Shown here piece after piece: positions 12,382-24,960 of a stretch of DNA of 64,000 nt (position 1 is its first letter; every line of letters starts with the position of its first letter). Under the pieces are notes generated by a model. The model saw only the letters and a program-made list of their open reading frames with translations, made no database searches and had not been told where the DNA came from. Origin of the DNA: Gordius sp. MW1. Lineage: Eukaryota; Nematomorpha; Gordioida; Gordea; Gordiidae. Where the stretch lies: the NCBI GenBank assembly GCA_964036665.1, contig OZ038527.1, forward strand, positions 12,555,835-12,619,834, given 5' to 3'. A program made the position numbers and the translations under genes.

Positions 12382-15300
12382 TCTCAAATTGGCTTACTTT
12401 TATATATTTTTTCAAGCTCTTTCACATAGAATCGAAAAAAATAAATATTTTTACCTCAAAGTTTTTCACATTTTTTTCTTTCAACCGTATTCATCCGATG
12501 AAAGTTGTCGTTTTCAGACGTTGTTTCCATGATAAAAAGTAAAAATTTATCAGAATCAGAAAACTATTACTTTGAAATCATGATTGCATAGAGCAATTTT
12601 CAAAAATTAAGCACTCACGTTGCGATACAACAAACTAATCGCAACAATAAAACGTTGTCTTTTGTCAAAATGATAGTTCTCGCAGCTTAAAACCTCTTTT
12701 CGGAAGTCAATCGAGGATAATAGGATTCTCAAATTGGCTTACTTTTATATATTTTTTCAAGCTCTTTCACATAGAATCGAAAAAAATAAATATTTTTACC
12801 TCAAAGTTTTTCACATTTCTTTTCTTTCAACCGTATTCATCCGATGAAAGTTGTCGTTTTCAGACGTTGTTTCCATGATAAAAAGTAAAAATTTATCAGA
12901 ATCAGAAAACTATTACTTTGAAATAATGATCGCATAGAGCAATTTTCAAAAATTAAGCACTCACGTTACGATACAACAAACTAATCGCAACAATAAAACG
13001 TTGTCTTTTGTCAAAATGATAGTTCTCGCAGCTTAAAACCTCTTTTTGGAAGTCAATCGAGGATAATAGGATTCTCCAATTGGCTTATTTTTATATATTT
13101 TTTTACGCTCTTTCACATAGAATCGAAAAAAATGAATATTTTTACCTCAAAAATTTTCACATTTTTTTACTCAACCGTATTCATCCGATGAAAGTTGTCG
13201 TTTTCAGACGTTGTTTCCATGATAAAAAGTAAAAATTTATCAGAATCAGAAAACTATTACTTTGAAATAATGATCGCATAGAGCAATTTTCAAATATTAA
13301 GAACTCACGTTACGATACAACAAACTAATCGCAACAATAAAACGTTGTCTTTTGTCAAAATGATAGTTCTCGCAGCTTAAAACCTCTTTTTGGAAGTCAA
13401 TCGAGGATAATAGGATTCTCCAATTGGCTTATTTTTATATATTTTTTTACGCTCATTCACATAGAATCGAAAAAAATGAATATTTTTACCTCAAAATTTT
13501 TCACATTTTTTTACTCAACCGTATTCATCCGATGAAAGTTGTCGTTTTCAGACGTTGTTTCCATGATAAAAAGTAAAAATTTATCAGAATCAGAAAACTA
13601 TTACTTTTAAATAATGATCGCATAGAGCAATTTTCAAATATTAAGAACTCACGTTACGATACAACAAACTAATCGCAACAATAAAACGTTGTCTTTTGTC
13701 AAAATGATAGTTCTCGCAGCCCAAAACCTCTTTTCGGAAGTCAATCGAGGATAATAGTATTCTCCAATTGGCTTATTTTTATATATTTTTTTACGCTCTT
13801 TCACATAAAATCGAAAAAAATGAATATTTTTACCTCAAAATTTTTCACATTTTTTTATTCAACCGTATTCATCCGATGAAAGTTGTACTTTTCAGACGTT
13901 GTTTCCATGATAAAAAGTAAAAATTTATCAGAATCAGAAAACTATTACTTTGTAATCATGATCGCATAGAGCAATTTTCAAAAATTAAGCACTCACGTTA
14001 CGATACAACAAACTAATCGCAACAATAAAACGTTGTCTTTTGTCAAAATGATAGTTCTCGCAGCTTAAAACCTCTTTTCGGAAGTCAATCGAGGATAATA
14101 GGATTCTCAAATCGGCTTATTTTTTTATATTCTTTTACGCTCTTTCACATAGAATCGAAAAAAATCAATATTTTTACTTCAAAATTTTACACATTTTTTT
14201 CTTTCAACCGTATTCATCCGATGAAAGTTGTAGTTTTCAGACGTTGTTTCCATGATAAAAAGTAAAAATTTATCAGAATCAGAAAACTATTACTTTGTAA
14301 TCATGATCGCATAGAGCAATTTTCAAAAATTAAGCACTCACGTTGCGATACAACAAACTAATCGCAACAATAAAACGTTGTCTTTTGTCAAAATGATAGT
14401 TCTCGCAGCTTAAAACCTCTTTTCGGAAGTCAATCGAGGATAATAGGATTCTCAAATTGGCTTACTTTTATATATTTTTTCAAGCTCTTTCACATAGAAT
14501 CGAAAAAAATAAATATTTTTACCTCAAAGTTTTTCACATTTCTTTTCTTTCAACCGTATTCATCCGATGAAAGTTGTCGTTTTCAGACGTTGTTTCCATG
14601 ATAAAAAGTAAAAATTTATCAGAATCAGAAAGTTATTACTTTGAAATCATGATCGCATAGAGCAGTTTTCAAAAATTAAGCACTCACGTTTGATACAACA
14701 TACTAATCGCAACAATAAAACGTTGTCTTTTGTCAAAATGATAGTTCTCGCAGCCCAAAACCTCTTTTCGGAAGTCAATCGAGGATAATAGTATTCTCCA
14801 ATTGGCTTATTTTTATATATTTTTTTACGCTCTTTCACATAAAATCGAAAAAAATGAATATTTTTACCTCAAAATTTTTCACATTTTTTTATTCAACCGT
14901 ATTCATCCGATGAAAGTTGTACTTTTCAGACGTTGTTTCCATGATAAAAAGTAAAAATTTATCAGAATCAGAAAACTATTACTTTGTAATCATGATCGCA
15001 TAGAGCAATTTTCAAAAATTAAGCACTCACGTTACGATACAACAAACTAATCGCAACAATAAAACGTTGTCTTTTGTCAAAATGATAGTTCTCGCAGCTT
15101 AAAACCTCTTTTCGGAAGTCAATCGAGGATAATAGGATTCTCAAATCGGCTTATTTTTTTATATTCTTTTACGCTCTTTCACATAGAATCGAAAAAAATC
15201 AATATTTTTACTTCAAAATTTTACACATTTTTTTCTTTCAACCGTATTCATCCGATGAAAGTTGTAGTTTTCAGACGTTGTTTCCATGATAAAAAGTAAA

Positions 15301-16174
15301 AATTTATCAGAATCAGAAAACTATTACTTTGTAATCATGATCGCATAGAGCAATTTTCAAAAATTAAGCACTCACGTTGCGATACAACAAACTAATCGCA
15401 ACAATAAAACGTTGTCTTTTGTCAAAATGATAGTTCTCGCAGCTTAAAACCTCTTTTCGGAAGTCAATCGAGGATAATAGGATTCTCAAATTGGCTTACT
15501 TTTATATATTTTTTCAAGCTCTTTCACATAGAATCGAAAAAAATAAATATTTTTACCTCAAAGTTTTTCACATTTCTTTTCTTTCAACCGTATTCATCCG
15601 ATGAAAGTTGTCGTTTTCAGACGTTGTTTCCATGATAAAAAGTAAAAATTTATCAGAATCAGAAAGTTATTACTTTGAAATCATGATCGCATAGAGCAGT
15701 TTTCAAAAATTAAGCACTCACGTTACGATACAACAAACTAATCGCAACAATAAAACGTTGTCTTTTGTCAAAATGATAGTTCTCGCAGCTTAAAACCTCT
15801 TTTCGGAAGTCAATCGAGGATAATAGGATTCTCAAATCGGCTTATATTTATATATACTTTTACGCTCTTTCACATAGAATCGAAAAAAATCAATATTTTT
15901 ACTTCAAAATTTTACACATTTTTTTCTTTCAACCGTATTCATCCGATGAAAGTTGTCGTTTTCAGACGTTGTTTCCATGATTAAAAGTAAAAATTTATCA
16001 GAATCAGAAAACTATTACTTTGAAATCATGATTGCATAGAGCAGTTTTCAAAAATTAAGCACTCACGTTGCCATACAACAAACTAATCGCAACAATAAAA
16101 CGTTGTCTTTTGTCAAAATGATAGTTCTCGCAGCCTAAAACCTCTTTTCGGAAGTCAATCGAGGATAATAGGAT
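12382..16174. repeat. Partial third 11-mer copy with rearrangement
   Basis: Monomers start at 12382, 12727, 13073, 13417, 13761, 14105, 14450, 14795, 15139, 15484 and 15830. The unit at 12382 begins like E or G (CTCAAAGTTTTT) and ends like F (GATTG, GTTGCG), so it is chimeric. G, H, I, A, B' and E follow as in the 11-mer, including the AGAAAGTTAT marker at 14627. A, B' and E are then repeated. The final unit (15830) is a true B with CTTATATTTATATATAC, CATGATTAAAAG, GTTGCC and GCAGCCTA. The P-Q-Q part of the 11-mer is absent. Confidence 0.88.
13761..15829. repeat. Nested 3-monomer tandem duplication (A B' E)
   Basis: Units 13761-14794 and 14795-15829 are two copies of the trio A, B', E, with a period of about 1034 bp. 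Shared markers are GCAGCCC-preceded TAGTATTCTCC, GTTGTACTTTT, GTTGTAGTTTT (14230 and 15264) and AGAAAGTTAT (14627 and 15661). The last unit of the first copy is an E that ends with the type I tail (GCAGCCCAAAA), so the exchange point lies between about 14703 and 14754, within the conserved core. The second copy diverges near 15722, where it has GTTACG instead of GTTTGATAC. Confidence 0.9.
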
Positions 16175-19100
16175 TGTCAAATTGGCTTATTTTTATATAT
16201 TTTTTTACGCTCATTCACATAGAATCGAAAAAAATGAATATTTTTACCTCAAAATTTTTCACATTTTTTTACTCAACCGTATTCATCCGATGAAAGTTGT
16301 CGTTTTCAGACGTTGTTTCCATGATAAAAAGTAAAAATTTATCAGAATCAGAAAACTATTACTTTGAAATAATGATCGCATAGAGCAATTTTCAAATATT
16401 AAGAACTCACGTTACGATACAACAAACTAATCGCAACAATAAAACGTTGTCTTTTGTCAAAATGATAGTTCTCGCAGCCCAAAACCTCTTTTCGGAAGTC
16501 AATCGAGGATAATAGTATTCTCCAATTGGCTTATTTTTATATATTTTTTTACGCTCTTTCACATAAAATCGAAAAAAATGAATATTTTTACCTCAAAATT
16601 TTTCACATTTTTTTATTCAACCGTATTCATCCGATGAAAGTTGTACTTTTCAGACGTTGTTTCCATGATAAAAAGTAAAAATTTATCAGAATCAGAAAAT
16701 TATTACTTTGTAATCATGATCGCATAGAGCAATTTTCAAAAATTAAGCACTCACGTTACGATACAACAAACTAATCGCAACAATAAAACGTTGTCTTTTG
16801 TCAAAATGATAGTTCTCGCAGCTTAAAACCTCTTTTCGGAAGTCAATCGAGGATAATAGGATTCTCAAATCGGCTTATATTTATATATACTTTTACGCTC
16901 TTTCACATAGAATCGAAAAAAATCAATATTTTTACTTCAAAATTTTACACATTTTTTTCTTTCAACCGTATTCATCCGATGAAAGTTGTCGTTTTCAGAC
17001 GTTGTTTCCATGATTAAAAGTAAAAATTTATCAGAATCAGAAAACTATTACTTTGAAATCATGATTGCATAGAGCAGTTTTCAAAAATTAAGCACTCACG
17101 TTGCCATACAACAAACTAATCGCAACAATAAAACGTTGTCTTTTGTCAAAATGATAGTTCTCGCAGCCTAAAACCTCTTTTCGGAAGTCAATCGAGGATA
17201 ATAGGATTGTCAAATTGGCTTATTTTTATATATTTTTTCAAGCTCTTTCACATAGAATCGAAAAAAATGAATATTTTTACCTCAAAATTTTTCACATTTT
17301 TTTCTTTCAACCGTATTCATCCGATGAAAGTTGTCGTTTTCAGACGTTGTTTCCATGATAAAAAGTAAAAATTTATCAGAATCAGAAAACTATTACTTTG
17401 AAATCATGATTGCATAGAGCAGTTTTCAAAAATTAAGCACTCACGTTACGATACAACAAACTAATCGCAACAATAAAACGTTGTCTTTTGTCAAAATGAT
17501 AGTTCTCGCAGCTTAAAACCTCTTTTCGGAAGTCAATCGAGAATAATAGGATTCTCAAATTGGCTTACTTTTATATATTTTTTCAAGCTCTTTCACATAG
17601 AATCGAAAAAAATGAATATTTTTACCTCAAAATTTTTCACATTTTTTTATTCAACCGTATTCATCCGATGAAAGTTGTCGTTTTAAGACGTTGTTTCCAT
17701 GATAAAAAGTAAAAATTTATCAGAATCAGAAAACTATTACTTAGAAATCATGATCGCATAGAGCAATTTTCAAAAATTAAGCACTCACGTTGCGATACAA
17801 CAAACTAATCGCAACAATAAAACGTTGTCTTTTGTCAAAATGATAGTTCTCGCAGCTTAAAACCTCTTTTCGGAAGTCAATCGAGGATAATAGGATTCTC
17901 AAATTGGCTTACTTTTATATATTTTTTCAAGCTCTTTCACATAGAATCGAAAAAAATAAATATTTTTACCTCAAAGTTTTTCACATTTCTTTTCTTTCAA
18001 CCGTATTCATCCGATGAAAGTTGTCGTTTTCAGACGTTGTTTCCATGATAAAAAGTAAAAATTTATCAGAATCAGAAAACTATTACTTTGAAATCATGAT
18101 CGCATAGAGCAGTTTTCAAAAATTAAGCACTCACGTTTGATACAACATACTAATCGCAACAATAAAACGTTGTCTTTTGTCAAAATGATAGTTCTCGCAG
18201 CTTAAAACCTCTTTTCGGAAGTCAATCGAGGATAATAGGATTCTCAAATTGGCTTATTTTTATATATTTTTTTACGCTCTTTTACATAGAATCGAAAAAA
18301 ATGAATATTTTTTCAAAATTTTTCACATTTTTTTCTTTCAACCGTATTCATCCGATGAAAGTTGTCGTTTTCAGACGTTGTTTCCATGATAAAAAGTAAA
18401 AATTTATCAGAATCAGAAAACTATTACTTTGAAATCATGATTGCATAGAGCAATTTTCAAAAATTAAGCACTCACGTTGCGATACAACATACTAATCGCA
18501 ACAATAAAACGTTGTCTTTTGTCAAAATGATAGTTCTCGCAGCTTAAAACCTCTTTTCGGAAGTCAATCGAGGATAATAGGATTCTCAAATTGGCTTACT
18601 TTTATATATTTTTTCAAGCTCTTTCACATAGAATCGAAAAAAATAAATATTTTTACCTCAAAGTTTTTCACATTTCTTTTCTTTCAACCGTATTCATCCG
18701 ATGGTCGTTTTCAGACGTTGTTTCCATGATAAAAAGTAAAAATTTATCAGAATCAGAAAACTATTACTTTGAAATAATGATCGCATAGAGCAATTTTCAA
18801 AAATTAAGCACTCACGTTACGATACAACAAACTAATCGCAACAATAAAACGTTGTCTTTTGTCAAAATGATAGTTCTCGCAGCTTAAAACCTCTTTTTGG
18901 AAGTCAATCGAGGATAATAGGATTCTCCAATTGGCTTATTTTTATATATTTTTTTACGCTCATTCACATAGAATCGAAAAAAATGAATATTTTTACCTCA
19001 AAATTTTTCACATTTTTTTACTCAACCGTATTCATCCGATGAAAGTTGTCGTTTTCAGACGTTGTTTCCATGATAAAAAGTAAAAATTTATCAGAATCAG

Positions 19101-20988
19101 AAAACTATTACTTTGAAATAATGATCGCATAGAGCAATTTTCAAATATTAAGAACTCACGTTACGATACAACAAACTAATCGCAACAATAAAACGTTGTC
19201 TTTTGTCAAAATGATAGTTCTCGCAGCCCAAAACCTCTTTTCGGAAGTCAATCGAGGATAATAGTATTCTCCAATTGGCTTATTTTTATATATTTTTTTA
19301 CGCTCTTTCACATAAAATCGAAAAAAATGACTATTTTTACCTCAAAATTTTTCACATTTTTTTATTCAACCGTATTCATCCGATGAAAGTTGTACTTTTC
19401 AGACGTTGTTTTCATGATAAAAAGTAAAAATTTATCAGAATCAGAAAACTATTACTTTGTAATCATGATCGCATAGAGCAATTTTCAAAAATTAAGCACT
19501 CACGTTACGATACAACAAACTAATCGCAACAATAAAACGTTGTCTTTTGTCAAAATGATAGTTCTCGCAGCTTAAAACCTCTTTTCGGAAGTCAATCGAG
19601 GATAATAGGATTCTCAAATCGGCTTATTTTTATATATTCTTTTACGCTCTTTCACATAGAATCGAAAAAAATCAATATTTTTACTTCAAAATTTTACACA
19701 TTTTATTCTTTCAACCGTATTCATCCGATGAAAGTTGTCGTTTTCAGACGTTGTTTCCATGATTAAAAGTAAAAATTTATCAGAATCAGAAAACTATTAC
19801 TTTGAAATCATGATTGCATAGAGCAGTTTTCAAAAATTAAGCACTCACGTTGCCATACAACAAACTAATCGCAACAATAAAACGTTGTCTTTTGTCAAAA
19901 TGATAGTTCTCGCAGCCTAAAACCTCTTTTCGGAAGTCAATCGAGGATAATAGGATTCTCAAATTGGCTTATTTTTATATATTTTTTCAAGCTCTTTCAT
20001 ATAGAATCGAAAAAAATGAATATTTTTTCAAAATTTTTCACATTTTTTTCTTTCAACCGTATTCATCCGATGAAAGTTGTCGTTTTCAGACGTTGTTTCC
20101 ATGATAAAAAGTAAAAATTTATCAGAATCAGAAAACTATTACTTTGAAATCATGATTGCATAGAGCAATTTTCAAAAATTAAGCACTCACGTTGCGATAC
20201 AACAAACTAATCGCAACAATAAAACGTTGTCTTTTGTCAAAATGATAGTTCTCGCAGCTTAAAACCTCTTTTCGGAAGTCAATCGAGGATAATAGGATTC
20301 TCAAATTGGCTTACTTTTATATATTTTTTCAAGCTCTTTCACATAGAATCGAAAAAAATAAATATTTTTACCTCAAAGTTTTTCACATTTCTTTTCTTTC
20401 AACCGTATTCATCCGATGAAAGTTGTCGTTTTCAGACGTTGTTTCCATGATAAAAAGTAAAAATTTATCAGAATCAGAAAACTATTACTTTGAAATAATG
20501 ATCGCATAGAGCAATTTTCAAAAATTAAGCACTCACGTTACGATACAACAAACTAATCGCAACAATAAAACGTTGTCTTTTGTCAAAATGATAGTTCTCG
20601 CAGCTTAAAACCTCTTTTTGGAAGTCAATCGAGGATAATAGGATTCTCCAATTGGCTTATTTTTATATATTTTTTTACGCTCTTTCACATAGAATCGAAA
20701 AAAATGAATATTTTTACCTCAAAATTTTTCACATTTTTTTACTCAACCGTATTCATCCGATGAAAGTTGTCGTTTTCAGACGTTGTTTCCATGATAAAAA
20801 GTAAAAATTTATCAGAATCAGAAAACTATTACTTTGAAATAATGATCGCATAGAGCAATTTTCAAATATTAAGAACTCACGTTACGATACAACAAACTAA
20901 TCGCAACAATAAAACGTTGTCTTTTGTCAAAATGATAGTTCTCGCAGCTTAAAACCTCTTTTTGGAAGTCAATCGAGGATAATAGGAT
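16175..20988. repeat. 14-monomer HOR, copy 1 (4814 bp)
   Basis: Monomers start at 16175, 16519, 16863, 17208, 17553, 17897, 18242, 18584, 18924, 19268, 19612, 19957, 20299 and 20645, with types I, A, B, C, D, E, F, G, I, A, B, C/F-like, G, H. The first turn is canonical apart from a missing H, and the second jumps from B to an F-like unit. Private markers shared with the next copy include CTTATATTTATATATAC (16874), a 6-bp loss in CCGATGGTCG near 18701, a 3-bp loss in the F unit near 18309, AAATGACTATTT (19325) and CATTTTATTC (19700). The first unit begins TGTCAAATTGG like its C neighbour and then becomes I, so a junction lies near 16180-16210. Confidence 0.93.
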
Positions 20989-23900
20989 TCTCCAATTGGC
21001 TTATTTTTATATATTTTTTTACGCTCATTCACATAGAATCGAAAAAAATGAATATTTTTACCTCAAAATTTTTCACATTTTTTTACTCAACCGTATTCAT
21101 CCGATGAAAGTTGTCGTTTTCAGACGTTGTTTCCATGATAAAAAGTAAAAATTTATCAGAATCAGAAAACTATTACTTTGAAATAATGATCGCATAGAGC
21201 AATTTTCAAATATTAAGAACTCACGTTACGATACAACAAACTAATCGCAACAATAAAACGTTGTCTTTTGTCAAAATGATAGTTCTCGCAGCCCAAAACC
21301 TCTTTTCGGAAGTCAATCGAGGATAATAGTATTCTCCAATTGGCTTATTTTTATATATTTTTTTACGCTCTTTCACATAAAATCGAAAAAAATGAATATT
21401 TTTACCTCAAAATTTTTCACATTTTTTTATTCAACCGTATTCATCCGATGAAAGTTGTACTTTTCAGACGTTGTTTCCATGATAAAAAGTAAAAATTTAT
21501 CAGAATCAGAAAATTATTACTTTGTAATCATGATCGCATAGAGCAATTTTCAAAAATTAAGCACTCACGTTACGATACAACAAACTAATCGCAACAATAA
21601 AACGTTGTCTTTTGTCAAAATGATAGTTCTCGCAGCTTAAAACCTCTTTTCGGAAGTCAATCGAGGATAATAGGATTCTCAAATCGGCTTATATTTATAT
21701 ATACTTTTACGCTCTTTCACATAGAATCGAAAAAAATCAATATTTTTACTTCAAAATTTTACACATTTTTTTCTTTCAACCGTATTCATCCGATGAAAGT
21801 TGTCGTTTTCAGACGTTGTTTCCATGATTAAAAGTAAAAATTTATCAGAATCAGAAAACTATTACTTTGAAATCATGATTGCATAGAGCAGTTTTCAAAA
21901 ATTAAGCACTCACGTTGCCATACAACAAACTAATCGCAACAATAAAACGTTGTCTTTTGTCAAAATGATAGTTCTCGCAGCCTAAAACCTCTTTTCGGAA
22001 GTCAATCGAGGATAATAGGATTGTCAAATTGGCTTATTTTTATATATTTTTTCAAGCTCTTTCACATAGAATCGAAAAAAATGAATATTTTTACCTCAAA
22101 ATTTTTCACATTTTTTTCTTTCAACCGTATTCATCCGATGAAAGTTGTCGTTTTCAGACGTTGTTTCCATGATAAAAAGTAAAAATTTATCAGAATCAGA
22201 AAACTATTACTTTGAAATCATGATTGCATAGAGCAGTTTTCAAAAATTAAGCACTCACGTTACGATACAACAAACTAATCGCAACAATAAAACGTTGTCT
22301 TTTGTCAAAATGATAGTTCTCGCAGCTTAAAACCTCTTTTCGGAAGTCAATCGAGAATAATAGGATTCTCAAATTGGCTTACTTTTATATATTTTTTCAA
22401 GCTCTTTCACATAGAATCGAAAAAAATGAATATTTTTACCTCAAAATTTTTCACATTTTTTTATTCAACCGTATTCATCCGATGAAAGTTGTCGTTTTAA
22501 GACGTTGTTTCCATGATAAAAAGTAAAAATTTATCAGAATCAGAAAACTATTACTTAGAAATCATGATCGCATAGAGCAATTTTCAAAAATTAAGCACTC
22601 ACGTTGCGATACAACAAACTAATCGCAACAATAAAACGTTGTCTTTTGTCAAAATGATAGTTCTCGCAGCTTAAAACCTCTTTTCGGAAGTCAATCGAGG
22701 ATAATAGGATTCTCAAATTGGCTTACTTTTATATATTTTTTCAAGCTCTTTCACATAGAATCGAAAAAAATAAATATTTTTACCTCAAAGTTTTTCACAT
22801 TTCTTTTCTTTCAACCGTATTCATCCGATGAAAGTTGTCGTTTTCAGACGTTGTTTCCATGATAAAAAGTAAAAATTTATCAGAATCAGAAAACTATTAC
22901 TTTGAAATCATGATCGCATAGAGCAGTTTTCAAAAATTAAGCACTCACGTTTGATACAACATACTAATCGCAACAATAAAACGTTGTCTTTTGTCAAAAT
23001 GATAGTTCTCGCAGCTTAAAACCTCTTTTCGGAAGTCAATCGAGGATAATAGGATTCTCAAATTGGCTTATTTTTATATATTTTTTTACGCTCTTTTACA
23101 TAGAATCGAAAAAAATGAATATTTTTTCAAAATTTTTCACATTTTTTTCTTTCAACCGTATTCATCCGATGAAAGTTGTCGTTTTCAGACGTTGTTTCCA
23201 TGATAAAAAGTAAAAATTTATCAGAATCAGAAAACTATTACTTTGAAATCATGATTGCATAGAGCAATTTTCAAAAATTAAGCACTCACGTTGCGATACA
23301 ACATACTAATCGCAACAATAAAACGTTGTCTTTTGTCAAAATGATAGTTCTCGCAGCTTAAAACCTCTTTTCGGAAGTCAATCGAGGATAATAGGATTCT
23401 CAAATTGGCTTACTTTTATATATTTTTTCAAGCTCTTTCACATAGAATCGAAAAAAATAAATATTTTTACCTCAAAGTTTTTCACATTTCTTTTCTTTCA
23501 ACCGTATTCATCCGATGGTCGTTTTCAGACGTTGTTTCCATGATAAAAAGTAAAAATTTATCAGAATCAGAAAACTATTACTTTGAAATAATGATCGCAT
23601 AGAGCAATTTTCAAAAATTAAGCACTCACGTTACGATACAACAAACTAATCGCAACAATAAAACGTTGTCTTTTGTCAAAATGATAGTTCTCGCAGCTTA
23701 AAACCTCTTTTTGGAAGTCAATCGAGGATAATAGGATTCTCCAATTGGCTTATTTTTATATATTTTTTTACGCTCATTCACATAGAATCGAAAAAAATGA
23801 ATATTTTTACCTCAAAATTTTTCACATTTTTTTACTCAACCGTATTCATCCGATGAAAGTTGTCGTTTTCAGACGTTGTTTCCATGATAAAAAGTAAAAA

Positions 23901-24960
23901 TTTATCAGAATCAGAAAACTATTACTTTGAAATAATGATCGCATAGAGCAATTTTCAAATATTAAGAACTCACGTTACGATACAACAAACTAATCGCAAC
24001 AATAAAACGTTGTCTTTTGTCAAAATGATAGTTCTCGCAGCCCAAAACCTCTTTTCGGAAGTCAATCGAGGATAATAGTATTCTCCAATTGGCTTATTTT
24101 TATATATTTTTTTACGCTCTTTCACATAAAATCGAAAAAAATGACTATTTTTACCTCAAAATTTTTCACATTTTTTTATTCAACCGTATTCATCCGATGA
24201 AAGTTGTACTTTTCAGACGTTGTTTTCATGATAAAAAGTAAAAATTTATCAGAATCAGAAAACTATTACTTTGTAATCATGATCGCATAGAGCAATTTTC
24301 AAAAATTAAGCACTCACGTTACGATACAACAAACTAATCGCAACAATAAAACGTTGTCTTTTGTCAAAATGATAGTTCTCGCAGCTTAAAACCTCTTTTC
24401 GGAAGTCAATCGAGGATAATAGGATTCTCAAATCGGCTTATTTTTATATATTCTTTTACGCTCTTTCACATAGAATCGAAAAAAATCAATATTTTTACTT
24501 CAAAATTTTACACATTTTATTCTTTCAACCGTATTCATCCGATGAAAGTTGTCGTTTTCAGACGTTGTTTCCATGATTAAAAGTAAAAATTTATCAGAAT
24601 CAGAAAACTATTACTTTGAAATCATGATTGCATAGAGCAGTTTTCAAAAATTAAGCACTCACGTTGCCATACAACAAACTAATCGCAACAATAAAACGTT
24701 GTCTTTTGTCAAAATGATAGTTCTCGCAGCCTAAAACCTCTTTTCGGAAGTCAATCGAGGATAATAGGATTCTCAAATTGGCTTATTTTTATATATTTTT
24801 TCAAGCTCTTTCATATAGAATCGAAAAAAATGAATATTTTTTCAAAATTTTTCACATTTTTTTCTTTCAACCGTATTCATCCGATGAAAGTTGTCGTTTT
24901 CAGACGTTGTTTCCATGATAAAAAGTAAAAATTTATCAGAATCAGAAAACTATTACTTTG
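20989..24960. repeat. 14-monomer HOR, copy 2, truncated
   Basis: Monomers start at 20989, 21333, 21677, 22022, 22367, 22711, 23056, 23398, 23738, 24082, 24426 and 24771. Each start is exactly 4814 bp after its partner in copy 1. The shared stretch is 16180-20146 against 20994-24960, and I noticed no difference inside it. It ends within the unit at 24771, where copy 1 reads TTTGAAATCATGATTG and this copy reads TTTGTAATCATGATCG, an A-type tail. The last two and a half monomers of the 14-mer are missing from this copy and are replaced by a 7-monomer repeat. Confidence 0.93.
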
